Shown here: positions 1 through 8,427 of the stretch, piece after piece
How the letters are laid out: every line of letters begins with the position of its first letter
Position numbering within the stretch: the stretch's first letter is position 1
Assembly: GCA_018970175.1 (NCBI GenBank)
Contig: JAGWWV010000010.1
Location: forward strand, 1 to 56,016
Origin: Acidobacteriota bacterium
Lineage (GTDB): Bacteria > Actinomycetota > Acidimicrobiia > Acidimicrobiales > Ilumatobacteraceae
Direction of reading: 5' to 3'
DNA: 56,016 nucleotides
The notes under the pieces: generated by a model
Database searches by the model: none
The model's input: only the letters and a program-made list of their open reading frames with translations
What the model was told of the DNA's origin: nothing
Translations under genes and position numbers: made by a program

Positions 1-104
1 GAACCAATGATCACCCGGTAACCGACCGAGGCCAGCCGTGCCGCCACAGCCGTTCCCGCGGGACCGGTCCCTCCGAGCACCCCGATCGTCGACTCCCCGC
101 TCAT
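1..104 (-). CDS. npdG: NADPH-dependent F420 reductase, N-terminal fragment
   Basis: Only the first 34 codons of this leftward gene lie in the window; it runs off the left edge. After MSGEST comes the glycine-rich loop IGVLGGTGPAG, a helix, then YRVIIGS. This is the Rossmann NADP-binding start of F420H2:NADP oxidoreductases (Fno/NpdG), cytosolic enzymes that pass hydride between F420 and NADP. The loop and the IIGS strand are what I see. The family name is an inference from that short stretch, and other NADP-dependent oxidoreductases remain possible. It diverges from the enoyl reductase gene, with 76 bp between the two starts. Confidence 0.7.
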   Translation of the reverse strand, partial: MSGESTIGVLGGTGPAGTAVAARLASVGYRVIIG

Positions 105-143
105 GGAACGAGCATTGCACAGACGCACCCCGGTACACGCACC

Positions 144-180
144 CCGACAATCGCCGTGGGTCTGCACTACCGTCGGACGC
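144..180 (+). promoter_or_regulatory. Likely promoter of inhA giving a leaderless mRNA
   Basis: A -10 like TACCGT (168-173) lies 7 nt before the ATG at 181. CCGACA (144-149) is 18 nt further upstream as a weak -35. Transcription would start on the A of the ATG, and no Shine-Dalgarno sequence is present. Confidence 0.55.
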
Positions 181-948
181 ATGGGCATACTCGAGGGCAA
201 GCACATCGTGATCACGGGCGTTCTCACCGACGCATCGCTGGCATTCGGGGTTGCCGCGCTCGCCCAAAAGGAGGGCGCGAGCGTGGTCCTGACGGGGGCG
301 GGTCGCGGCCTCTCGCTGACGCAGCGAACCGCGCGGAAACTTCCGCAGCCCGCGCCCGTGTTCGAGTTCGATGTCACCAATGCCGACCACGTTGTGTCGG
401 TACGCAACGAGGTGCAGCAACACTTCGGAACCGTCGACGGCGTACTCCACGCAATCGGGTTCGCCCCGGCCGCTTGCCTTGGCGACGACCTCATGGCAGC
501 CACGTGGGACGACGTTTCGGTCGCGATCCACATCTCCGCCTACTCCCTGAAGACCCTCGCCGACGCCTTCGTGCCACTGATGACGAACGGCGGAACGATC
601 GTGGGTCTCGACTTCGACAACACCGTTGCGTGGCCCGCATACAACTGGATGGGTGTGGCGAAGTCCGCTTTCGAGTCGACGAACCGTTACCTGGCCCGAG
701 AACTTGGCCCGAAGAACATTCGTTGCAACCTCGTTGCCGCTGGGCCGATCCGCACGATGGCCGCGAAGTCGATTCCCGGCTTCGCAAAGTTCGAGGACGT
801 CTGGGATGCCCGCTCTCCGCTCGGTTGGGACGTGAACGACGGCAGTGCGGTGGCAAAGACGTGCGTCGCGCTCATGTCGGACTTCTTCCCCTCCACCACG
901 GGCGAGATGATCCACGTCGACGGCGGCTACCACGCGACGGGTGCATGA
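181..948 (+). CDS. fabI: Enoyl-[acyl-carrier-protein] reductase, InhA/FabI type
   Basis: NADH-dependent reduction of the enoyl-ACP double bond, the last step of each fatty-acid elongation round, in the cytosol. The 255-residue product has an atypical SDR fold: ITGVLTDASLAFG nucleotide loop near residue 11, DFDNTVAWPAYNWMGVAK with catalytic Tyr154 and Lys161, and LVAAGPIRTMA in the substrate-loop region. The wording around the active site is closer to mycobacterial InhA than to E. coli FabI. The frame is open upstream to 103, but the family start is the ATG at 181, supported by the promoter placed just before it. The gene lies 6 bp before the next gene, probably in one operon. Confidence 0.93.
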   Translation: MGILEGKHIVITGVLTDASLAFGVAALAQKEGASVVLTGAGRGLSLTQRTARKLPQPAPVFEFDVTNADHVVSVRNEVQQHFGTVDGVLHAIGFAPAACLGDDLMAATWDDVSVAIHISAYSLKTLADAFVPLMTNGGTIVGLDFDNTVAWPAYNWMGVAKSAFESTNRYLARELGPKNIRCNLVAAGPIRTMAAKSIPGFAKFEDVWDARSPLGWDVNDGSAVAKTCVALMSDFFPSTTGEMIHVDGGYHATGA

Positions 949-954
949 CCCGCG

Positions 955-2943
955 ATGAACCGCCTCGCCAACGAAGTCTCTCCGTACCTTCGCCAGCACC
1001 GCGACAACCCCGTCGACTGGTATGCCTGGGGCGAAGAAGCGTTCGCGGCGGCGCACGAGCGTGGCGTGCCGGTCCTGCTTTCGGTTGGTTACTCGGCATG
1101 CCATTGGTGCCACGTCATGGCCCACGAATGCTTCGAGGACGCAGGAGTCGCCGACGAGATGAACCGTCGGTTCGTGAACGTGAAGGTCGACCGCGAGGAA
1201 CGCCCCGACGTCGATGCGGTCTACATGGAGGCGGTGCAGGCGCTCACGGGGCGAGGTGGCTGGCCGATGACGGTCTTCATGACACCCGAGGGCAAGCCGT
1301 TCTACGGTGGCACGTACTTCCCCAAGCCGTCGTTCCTGCAATTGATGTCCGCGATCACCGACGTATGGGAGAACCGACGCGACGACGTCGACACGAACGT
1401 GAACGCCCTGATGGACGCGCTCTCACGCAGCGAGATCAGCGCGCCCGCAGCGGCGGTACCGGGTGCCGACCTGTTGGACCATGCGGTGAGCAGCCTCGCG
1501 GCGAACTTCGACCGTGAATGGGGTGGCTTCGGTGCGGCCCCGAAGTTTCCCTCGACGATGAACGTCGATCTGTTGCTGCGCAGTTGGGCCGTCAGTGGCA
1601 ACACATCCGCACGCGACATCGCGGTCGACACCCTCGACGCGATGGCGGCCGGCGGCATGCACGACCATCTGGGGGGCGGCTTCGCGCGTTACTCGGTCGA
1701 CCGCCAGTGGCTCGTGCCGCACTTCGAAAAGATGCTCTACGACCAGGCGCTGTTGCTGCGCGTCTATGCACATGCCGCCGTCACCACCGGCGAGGCACGC
1801 TTCGAGCGCATCGTTCGTTCGACAATCGGATACGTGCTGCGTGATCTCACCCATCCTGACGGTGGCTTCTATTCGGCCGAGGACGCGGACTCCGCCGACC
1901 TCGACGGCCACCACCACGAAGGCTGGTTCTACACCTGGACGCCGCGCGAGATCAGGAGCATCCTTCCGTCGCGCGATGCCGACATCGTCACGCAATGGTT
2001 CGGTGTCACCGAAAGTGGCAACTTCGAGGGCCGCAACATCTTCACGCGACACACGACCCGCGACGACTACGTCCCGCCGGCCGACGTCGAAGCCGCGATG
2101 GTCGCGCTCTTCGAAGCGCGCAAGTCGCGACCACGACCCCTCCTCGACAACAAGGTGCTCACCGAGTGGAACGGACTCATGCTCTCGGCACTCGCCGAGG
2201 CGGCCCTTTTGTTCGGCGACGAGGACTGGCTGGCTGCCGCCCTGCGCAACGGTGAATTCCTCGTACGCGAACTGCGCCGGCCCGATGGTCGATGGCACCG
2301 CAGCTGGCACGAAGAGGGCGTGCCGCGCGCCCGTCACGCCGCCCTGGCGGCCGATCTCGCCGCCCTCGTCGACGCCTTCACGCGCCTCGGTGAGGCATCG
2401 GGCCAGAGTCGCTGGACGACGTTGGCCGTCGAGACAGCCGACCAGTTGCTCGACAACCACTGGGACCCCGAACTCGGCGGCCTCTTCACCACCGCGAACG
2501 ACGCGGAGCGCTTGGTCGTGCGCCAGAAGGATCTGCTCGACAACGCCACCCCGTCGGCGAATTCACTCGCCGCGCTGGCGTTGTTGCGCCTCGCCGGCCT
2601 CACCGGAGAGGCACGGTTCGCCAACCACGCCGACCGGATCCTGCAGCTGCTCGATCCCGTGATGCGGCGCGCATCGAGCGCGGCCGGCAACGCCCTCGCC
2701 GCACTGCACACACGACTCGTCGGCACGAGTGAACTGGTCGTACCCGGCGCGCTCGGTGAATTCGCTTCGGTGGTGCGTCACTCATGGAGACCGGCGCTTG
2801 TCCTCGCGTGGGGCGAAGGTGACGGGTCAGCGCTTTGGCAAGGACGCACCGAAGGCAACGCCTATCTCTGTCGGGGCCAGGTGTGCATGACCCCGGCCGG
2901 CGATCCGACGACGCTTCTCGCGCAGCTCAACGCAGACGCGTAA
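955..2943 (+). CDS. Thioredoxin-fold DUF255 protein (YyaL/SSP411 family)
   Basis: A 662-residue protein of the family annotated as thioredoxin domain-containing or spermatogenesis-associated protein 20-like. An N-terminal thioredoxin-like domain starts with LANEVSPYLRQHRDNPVDWY and has a CHWC motif at residues 49-52. It is followed by a long alpha/alpha-barrel-like region (DHLGGGFARYSVDRQW, HFEKMLYDQALL) that resembles N-acyl-glucosamine epimerase folds. The length matches the family. The biochemical role is not established; the CxxC motif suggests redox or disulfide chemistry. It follows fabI by 6 bp with no clear ribosome-binding site, so it is probably coupled to it. Confidence 0.88.
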   Translation: MNRLANEVSPYLRQHRDNPVDWYAWGEEAFAAAHERGVPVLLSVGYSACHWCHVMAHECFEDAGVADEMNRRFVNVKVDREERPDVDAVYMEAVQALTGRGGWPMTVFMTPEGKPFYGGTYFPKPSFLQLMSAITDVWENRRDDVDTNVNALMDALSRSEISAPAAAVPGADLLDHAVSSLAANFDREWGGFGAAPKFPSTMNVDLLLRSWAVSGNTSARDIAVDTLDAMAAGGMHDHLGGGFARYSVDRQWLVPHFEKMLYDQALLLRVYAHAAVTTGEARFERIVRSTIGYVLRDLTHPDGGFYSAEDADSADLDGHHHEGWFYTWTPREIRSILPSRDADIVTQWFGVTESGNFEGRNIFTRHTTRDDYVPPADVEAAMVALFEARKSRPRPLLDNKVLTEWNGLMLSALAEAALLFGDEDWLAAALRNGEFLVRELRRPDGRWHRSWHEEGVPRARHAALAADLAALVDAFTRLGEASGQSRWTTLAVETADQLLDNHWDPELGGLFTTANDAERLVVRQKDLLDNATPSANSLAALALLRLAGLTGEARFANHADRILQLLDPVMRRASSAAGNALAALHTRLVGTSELVVPGALGEFASVVRHSWRPALVLAWGEGDGSALWQGRTEGNAYLCRGQVCMTPAGDPTTLLAQLNADA

Positions 2944-2956
2944 GGAGCCGACGTTT

Positions 2957-3565
2957 TCACCACCGGTTCGGATGGATGATGTCGTTGGCGCGCCGTCGTG
3001 GCCGTGCGGCACTCACCCCGCGTCGTTCGTCGCGCGTTGCCGAAGCCGGATGACCCAAGGCGACCGCGCCGAGCAACTGCAGCGAATCGGGCACCCCGAA
3101 GTGCCGACGAATCTCGTCGGCACCGTTGAACACCGCGAAGAACAATGCGCCGAGACCCGCATCATGCGCGGCCAACAGCAGCGTCATCGTCGCCATCGAC
3201 GCGTCGATCGTCCAGTACGGGGCACCCCACTTGTCGACTCCCCCGCCGAGGCCCGTGTGCGCCTTGTCGGGTTCGGCGTAGCGCGCGACATACGCGTCGG
3301 GGTCGGCGAACGAAAGCGCGACAACCGGGGCACGCAACAAGCCGGGCCATGCGAACGTGCCACGCCGTTCGAGCGGCAGCGACAGGTCCCAGTAAGCATC
3401 GCGTGCGGCGCCCGTCAGCACGAGAAGCGACCACCCTTGCGTCTTACCGGCGCTCGGCGCCCGGGCCGCAAGATCGACGAGATCGGCGATAAGAGCGTCG
3501 TCGACGGGTGAATCCGAGAAGTCTCGCGTCATCCGGCGCGTCTCGATGACACGACGCAGTTCCAT
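2957..3565 (-). CDS. Nitroreductase family protein
   Basis: A 202-residue flavin-dependent nitroreductase-like protein. The start MELRRVIETRRMTRDF is the classical FMN-binding opening of the family (Arg10, Arg11), with ARAPSAGKTQGW as the second FMN-contact segment. A short C-terminal half has GLGALFFAVFNGADEIRRHFGVP followed by LGAVALGHP. These proteins reduce nitro or quinone compounds with NAD(P)H; some actinobacterial members may use F420, and the substrate cannot be read here. The frame is open upstream to 3823, but the ATG at 3565 fits the family and follows a GGGGG-rich stretch. It lies 20 bp after the next gene on the same strand and converges with the DUF255 gene. Confidence 0.85.
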   Translation of the reverse strand: MELRRVIETRRMTRDFSDSPVDDALIADLVDLAARAPSAGKTQGWSLLVLTGAARDAYWDLSLPLERRGTFAWPGLLRAPVVALSFADPDAYVARYAEPDKAHTGLGGGVDKWGAPYWTIDASMATMTLLLAAHDAGLGALFFAVFNGADEIRRHFGVPDSLQLLGAVALGHPASATRDERRGVSAARPRRRANDIIHPNRW

Positions 3566-3585
3566 GTTGGCCCCCGCGTGGCGGG

Positions 3586-4245
3586 TCAGGCGCGCTTGCC
3601 GAGCTTGACGAGGCTCTCGGTCATCGTCCAGCCGTGGACGATGAGGACCCCACCCTTGGACGCCGGCACCTTCGAGAACATCTCGGCGATGGCGGCGTTG
3701 GTCTTTTCGGGCTTCGAGGATTCGTGGTCGAGATAGCCGGTCTGCCCGGCCGCCTTGACGATGAAGGTCTGCTCGTCGTAGTTGGCCTCGACGCCGAACC
3801 GCTTGGCAAGGCGGCGACCCCATGCACGCTCTTCACCCACGGCGCGGTGACCCGGTCGGGGAATGATGTCGGTGAGGGACTTGAACGCCTCGAGTCCGTC
3901 GGCGGACGCAAACCGGGACCCGACGACGACGTCTTCGTCGGGAAAGGCCATGAGAGCACGGTGGTATGCCTCGGACATGAGACCCTTCAGGACGGTGTCG
4001 CGCTTGGTGGTTCGCTTCACGCTCATCAGGCCGAGGAGCACGCACGGAGTACCGCCGATGCGCTCGAGGGTGGAGAAACTGAAACCCTGCAACTTCCCGT
4101 CGAGCCGGGCCGTGGTGTTCAGCACCCAGTCTTCCTTCGCCTTCGACAACAGACCGATGTCGAAGTTGCCGCCCATGGAAGCCATCTCATCGAGATCGGC
4201 GTCGGTCAGCGCAGAGGAGTCTCGGGTCTCGACCTCTAGTGCCAT
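3586..4245 (-). CDS. Conserved protein of unknown function, possibly acetyltransferase-like
   Basis: A 219-residue soluble protein that I do not recognise. Alternating strand and helix segments (LDGKLQGFSFSTLERIGGTPCVLLGLMSV, then GLMSEAYHRALMAF, then EDVVVGSRFASADGLEAFKSL) loosely recall a GNAT fold, but no clear acetyl-CoA loop is visible, so this is only a guess. The ATG at 4245 is chosen because upstream codons to 4290 look non-conserved. It sits between dnaE and a nitroreductase on the same strand, 20 bp from the latter. A real gene is supported by codon bias and by a product with an ordinary globular composition. Confidence 0.7.
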   Translation of the reverse strand: MALEVETRDSSALTDADLDEMASMGGNFDIGLLSKAKEDWVLNTTARLDGKLQGFSFSTLERIGGTPCVLLGLMSVKRTTKRDTVLKGLMSEAYHRALMAFPDEDVVVGSRFASADGLEAFKSLTDIIPRPGHRAVGEERAWGRRLAKRFGVEANYDEQTFIVKAAGQTGYLDHESSKPEKTNAAIAEMFSKVPASKGGVLIVHGWTMTESLVKLGKRA

Positions 4246-4270
4246 GACGTCATATTCTGCCAGCGAAATT

Positions 4271-4294
4271 GTCAGTCCCCTACCCGACACTGAC
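4271..4294. promoter_or_regulatory. Inverted repeat between dnaE and the unknown gene
   Basis: GTCAGT (4271-4276) and ACTGAC (4289-4294) form a perfect 6-bp inverted repeat around 12 nt, in the 71-bp gap after the dnaE stop. It could be an operator for the downstream gene or a weak terminator; there is no T-tract. Confidence 0.3.
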
Positions 4295-4316
4295 GGAGCC
4301 CGTCGAACGCGCTGAT

Positions 4317-7300
4317 TCAGCCCACAATCACGGCATCGCCGAACGCCACCCGCAGGTCACCGATGGCCTTGTCGATGTTGACACTGAAGGAGTCGGCCAG
4401 TTGCAGTACCTTCCCGGGACCCATGTCGAGGATGACGGGGGCATCGCCCGGGAACTCGGTCAGGATGTCCTTCAGGCGCTCGATCAACTCTTCGTCGACG
4501 GCCGATGCCGAAAGTTTCATCCGCACGACCCGTGGGCCCGACATCGCGAGGTTCTCGATGATTTCGACTTTTTGAGCCATGAACCCCACTCGGGAATCAT
4601 CGCGCCTGTCGACCCTTCCGCGGACGGCAACGATTGCATCGTCACCGAGAACGTGGCCGTACTCGGCGAGAGTCTTCGGGAACACCGTTACCTCGATGCT
4701 CGATTCGAGATCTTCGAGCACGAAGACCGCCATCTGATCGCCTCGCTTGGTGTACTTGCGAGCAAAGTTGGTGATGACGCCACCAAGGATGAGGAAGGCC
4801 CCGTCTTCGCGCTCACGGGCATCGGCGATCGTGCTGTCGGTGCGCCGACGCAGGGCGTACTCGGCACCCATCAGCGGATGATCGGAAATGTAGAGACCCA
4901 GCATCTCCTTTTCGTTGCGCAATTGGTCGGCTTTCACGAATTCGAGTGCCGGGATTTCGATTCGGTCGTCGAATCCGCCTTCACCCGCCATTTCGTCGCC
5001 GAACAGACTCATGATGCCGCGGTCACGTTCACGTCGACGATCGACGGTGGTGTCGATGATTCGTTCGAACACCATGAGAAGACCCCGACGCGTGTGGCCG
5101 AGCGAGTCGAAACAGCCCGCCTTGATGAGCGACTCGATGGTTCTCTTGTTCAGCACCTGCTCGGGCACCCGCTCGGCGAAGTCGTGGAACGACGCAAATG
5201 GTCCGTTTGCGTCACGCTCGGCGAGGAGTTGTTCGACGAGACCCTCGCCGACGTTGCGGATTGCCGACAGCCCGAAGGCGACGGCGTTCGGAGTTTGGCC
5301 ATCTGGTCCCGGCGGAAGAGCGGCGAAGTCGGACCGCGACAGGTTGATGTCGGGGGTGTGAACCCGGATGCCGCTGCTGCGGGCGTCGGCCAGGTAGACG
5401 GCGCTCTTGTCGAAGTTGCCCTTGACGCTGGACAAGAGGCACGCCGCGTACTGCACGGGGAAGTTCGCCTTCAGATACGCGGTTTGGTACGCGATGAGGC
5501 CGTATCCGTACGCGTGGCTCTTGTTGAAAGCGTAGTCGGCGAATTTCTCGATGACGTCGAACAACTGTCGGCCGAGATTGTTGCCGTAGCCGGCGTCGGC
5601 GCAACCGGACTCGAATCGATCGCGCTCTTTTGCCATCAACTCGGGAATCTTCTTGCCGCAGGCCTTGCGCAGGTTGTCTGCCTCGGCGAGCGAGTACCCA
5701 GCGAACTTCTGCGCCACGCGCATCACGCTTTCCTGGTACACCATCAACCCGAACGTGTCGGACAGAAGATCGCGGGCATCGGGGTGGAAGAACTGCGGCG
5801 CCTTTCGGCCGTTCTTGTAGTCGGCGTAGTCGTTGTGCATGTTCGCGCCCATCGGACCGGGGCGGTACAGCGCAACCACTGCCGCAACGTCGTCGAAGCT
5901 GGTGGGGGCAAGTGAACGAAGAAGGGCGCGCATCGGCGGACTCTCCAACTGGAACACGCCAATTGTGTCGCCGCGCGACAGAAGGCTGAAGGTTACCGGG
6001 TCGTCGAGCGGTACGGAGTCGATGTCGAACCCGGGCGCCACCGACGCACTGACCATTTCGACCGTGTCGGTGATGACGTCGAGGTTGCGGAGACCGAGGA
6101 AGTCCATCTTCAGCAGTCCGAGGGCTTCGACGCCGTGCATTTCGTATTGCGTCACCACGGGCGAGTTGTCGGGATCTTGGCCGGGTTCGGGTTTGCGCTG
6201 GATGGGGAGATACTCCGTCAGCGCATCGCGCGTGATGACCACGGCCGCGGCGTGGATGCCGTCGGAGCGCTTGAGGCCCTCGAGACCCATCGCCACTTCG
6301 ACGATGCGCTTCACGTCGGGATCGGCGTCGACCATCGCGCGCAGGTCGGCGGCGGCGCGGAACCCGTCACGATGCTTTGGTACCTCTTCGAAGCAGTACT
6401 TGAGCGGCGTGTCACGGCCCATGACGAGCGGGGGCATCGCCTTGGCGATCTTGTCGCCGAGACCGTAGGGATAGCCAAGGACGCGTGCCGCATCACGCAC
6501 GGCGTTGCGTGCCTTGATGGTGCCGAATGTGATGATCTGCGCGACATGGTCGCGGCCGTATTTTTCCGCCGCGTAGCGAATCATCTCGTCGCGGTAACGC
6601 GAGTCGAAATCCATGTCGATGTCGGGCATCGACACTCTGCTGGGATTGAGGAAACGCTCGAACAGAAGGTCGTAGCGAATGGGATCGAGATCGGTGATGC
6701 GAAGGCAATAGGCCACGGCGCATCCGGCCGCCGATCCGCGACCGGGGCCCACGCGGATGCCGCTGTCGCGGGCGTGCCGAATGAGATCCCACACGATGAG
6801 GAAATACGAAGCGAAGCCCATGTCGGCGATGACCTTCAGTTCGTAGGACAGTCGTTCGACGACTTCCTTCGGAAGCTTGTCACCCCACCGCATGCGCGCA
6901 CCCTCGGTGGTGAGGTGCTTCAGATAGTCGATGTCGGAGTCGAAACCCGCGGGCACCGGAAACTCGGGGAGGTGCACCTGGTCAAATTCGATGTTGACGT
7001 TTGCCCGTTCGGCGATCCAGAGTGTGCTGTCGCACGCCTGGGGCACCTCTCGGAAGAGGTACCGCATTTCGGTGGCCGACTTGAGGTAGTGCTCTTCACC
7101 TTCGAACTTGAACCGGTTGGGGTCGGAGAGCATCGAGCCCGTCTGCACACACAGCAGTGCGTCGTGGGAGGTGTGGTCGTCGCGGTGCGTGTAGTGCGAG
7201 TCGTTGGTGGCGATGAGCGGCGCGCCGATGGTCTTTGCGATCTCGATCAGCTTCGGATTCGTCTGCAGCTGCGCGGGAATTCCGTGATCCTGGATCTCGA

Positions 7301-7859
7301 CGAAGAGGTTGTCCTTTCCGAAAATCTCTTGGAGCCGGCCCGCACGTTCGAGCGCTCCCTTGTCGTCGCCCCGCAAAAGCGCTTGCAGCACGTGCCCTCC
7401 GAGGCAACCGGTGGTGCAGATGAGACCCTCGCTGTAGCGCTCGAGCAGCTCCCAGTCGAGACGGGGCTTGTAGTAGTAGCCCTCGAGGTACGCGAGGCTG
7501 GACAACTGGATGAGGTTGCGATAGCCGGTGTCGTTCTCGGCAAGCAGCGTGAGGTGGTAATACAGCTTGCTCCCGGACTCGGTGTCCCCGCCCGTGTCGT
7601 CGATGCGACCGCGACGCGCCGGACGCTCGTGGCGCGACTCGTGGGCCATGTAGGCCTCGGTTCCGATGATGGGCTTCACACCCTGCGCTTTGCACTCGCG
7701 GTAGAAGTCGAGCACGCCGTACATGTTCCCGTGATCAGTGATGCCCAGTGCGGGCTGGCCGTCGGCCGCCGCAGCCGCCACGAGTTCGTCGAGGCGCGAC
7801 GCACCGTCGAGCATCGAGTACTCGGTGTGAACGTGAAGGTGCGTAAAGGAACTTGACAT
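4317..7859 (-). CDS. dnaE: DNA polymerase III alpha subunit
   Basis: The replicative polymerase catalytic subunit, 1180 residues, the usual DnaE1 length. The order is a PHP domain (THLHVHTEYSMLDG near residue 6, THRDDHTSHDALLC near 224), a palm with PDIDMDFDSRYRDE (aspartates 415 and 417), GLLKMDFLGLRNL, a finger region with KACGKKIPELMA and NKSHAYGYGLIAYQTAY, then an OB domain (ILGGVITNFARKYTKRGD) and a C-terminal tail. It works in the replisome with the beta clamp and tau. It is a stand-alone gene 61 bp from bpa on the same strand. The high GC of the opposite strand produces long spurious frames there, up to 573 codons. Confidence 0.98.
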   Translation of the reverse strand: MSSSFTHLHVHTEYSMLDGASRLDELVAAAAADGQPALGITDHGNMYGVLDFYRECKAQGVKPIIGTEAYMAHESRHERPARRGRIDDTGGDTESGSKLYYHLTLLAENDTGYRNLIQLSSLAYLEGYYYKPRLDWELLERYSEGLICTTGCLGGHVLQALLRGDDKGALERAGRLQEIFGKDNLFVEIQDHGIPAQLQTNPKLIEIAKTIGAPLIATNDSHYTHRDDHTSHDALLCVQTGSMLSDPNRFKFEGEEHYLKSATEMRYLFREVPQACDSTLWIAERANVNIEFDQVHLPEFPVPAGFDSDIDYLKHLTTEGARMRWGDKLPKEVVERLSYELKVIADMGFASYFLIVWDLIRHARDSGIRVGPGRGSAAGCAVAYCLRITDLDPIRYDLLFERFLNPSRVSMPDIDMDFDSRYRDEMIRYAAEKYGRDHVAQIITFGTIKARNAVRDAARVLGYPYGLGDKIAKAMPPLVMGRDTPLKYCFEEVPKHRDGFRAAADLRAMVDADPDVKRIVEVAMGLEGLKRSDGIHAAAVVITRDALTEYLPIQRKPEPGQDPDNSPVVTQYEMHGVEALGLLKMDFLGLRNLDVITDTVEMVSASVAPGFDIDSVPLDDPVTFSLLSRGDTIGVFQLESPPMRALLRSLAPTSFDDVAAVVALYRPGPMGANMHNDYADYKNGRKAPQFFHPDARDLLSDTFGLMVYQESVMRVAQKFAGYSLAEADNLRKACGKKIPELMAKERDRFESGCADAGYGNNLGRQLFDVIEKFADYAFNKSHAYGYGLIAYQTAYLKANFPVQYAACLLSSVKGNFDKSAVYLADARSSGIRVHTPDINLSRSDFAALPPGPDGQTPNAVAFGLSAIRNVGEGLVEQLLAERDANGPFASFHDFAERVPEQVLNKRTIESLIKAGCFDSLGHTRRGLLMVFERIIDTTVDRRRERDRGIMSLFGDEMAGEGGFDDRIEIPALEFVKADQLRNEKEMLGLYISDHPLMGAEYALRRRTDSTIADAREREDGAFLILGGVITNFARKYTKRGDQMAVFVLEDLESSIEVTVFPKTLAEYGHVLGDDAIVAVRGRVDRRDDSRVGFMAQKVEIIENLAMSGPRVVRMKLSASAVDEELIERLKDILTEFPGDAPVILDMGPGKVLQLADSFSVNIDKAIGDLRVAFGDAVIVG

Positions 7860-7920
7860 GTCGGACTAGGGACCCGAAATTACCAAACGGGTGCGACAGC
7901 CAAGCTTCCGTTCGCCGGTG

Positions 7921-8388
7921 TCAGAGATATTGACCGTTTGGTGCGCCGGGCGACGGCTGGTTGACCGCACCGGGCAGTTGTCTCATCTGCTCGAGTTGCT
8001 GCCGTGCCGCGATCTGCTGGGCGAACAACGTGGCCTGGATCCCGTGAAAGAGTCCTTCGAGCCAACCGACCAACTGCGCCTTGGCGACACGCAGTTCGGC
8101 CTCGGTGGGGACGCTCCCCTCATGGAACGGAAGAGCGAGCATCCGCAATTCTTCGTGCAAGTCGGGCGACAGCGCATCGGACAGTTCGATGATCGAACGT
8201 TCGTAGATTTCGGCCATCCGCTCGCGGCTCGGCTCGTCGAGTGCCGTCGCGTGCGCTTCGTCGAGAAGCTGCTTGACCATCGAACCGATGCGCATCACCT
8301 TGGCGGGCTCGGTGATCGTTTCTGCTTCAGCCTCGGCCGCGACGGATTCCTGTCCGGCACGTGCGACAACTTCGGGGGTTTCGCTCAT
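7921..8388 (-). CDS. bpa: Bacterial proteasome activator Bpa (DUF2587)
   Basis: A 155-residue ATP-independent ring activator that docks on the 20S proteasome and feeds unfolded proteins into it. Visible family signatures are RIGSMVKQLLDEA, the central helices ELSDALSPDLHEELRML and LVGWLEGLFHGIQATLFAQQ, and a C-terminal GQYL. That tail is the degenerate HbYX motif that opens the proteasome gate. The acidic, alanine- and glutamate-rich N-terminus (residues 1-30) is probably disordered. The start at 8388 follows a good GGAGG Shine-Dalgarno sequence. No prcA, prcB, mpa or pup lies in the window, so the partner must be elsewhere. Confidence 0.92.
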   Translation of the reverse strand: MSETPEVVARAGQESVAAEAEAETITEPAKVMRIGSMVKQLLDEAHATALDEPSRERMAEIYERSIIELSDALSPDLHEELRMLALPFHEGSVPTEAELRVAKAQLVGWLEGLFHGIQATLFAQQIAARQQLEQMRQLPGAVNQPSPGAPNGQYL

Positions 8389-8427
8389 TTCGCCTCCAAG
8401 ATTGGGTGCGCAAACCCTAGAACAGTC

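Noticed and set aside
6135-7856. A 573-codon plus-strand frame opposite dnaE
   Set aside because: Antisense shadow; dnaE motifs are complete on the minus strand.
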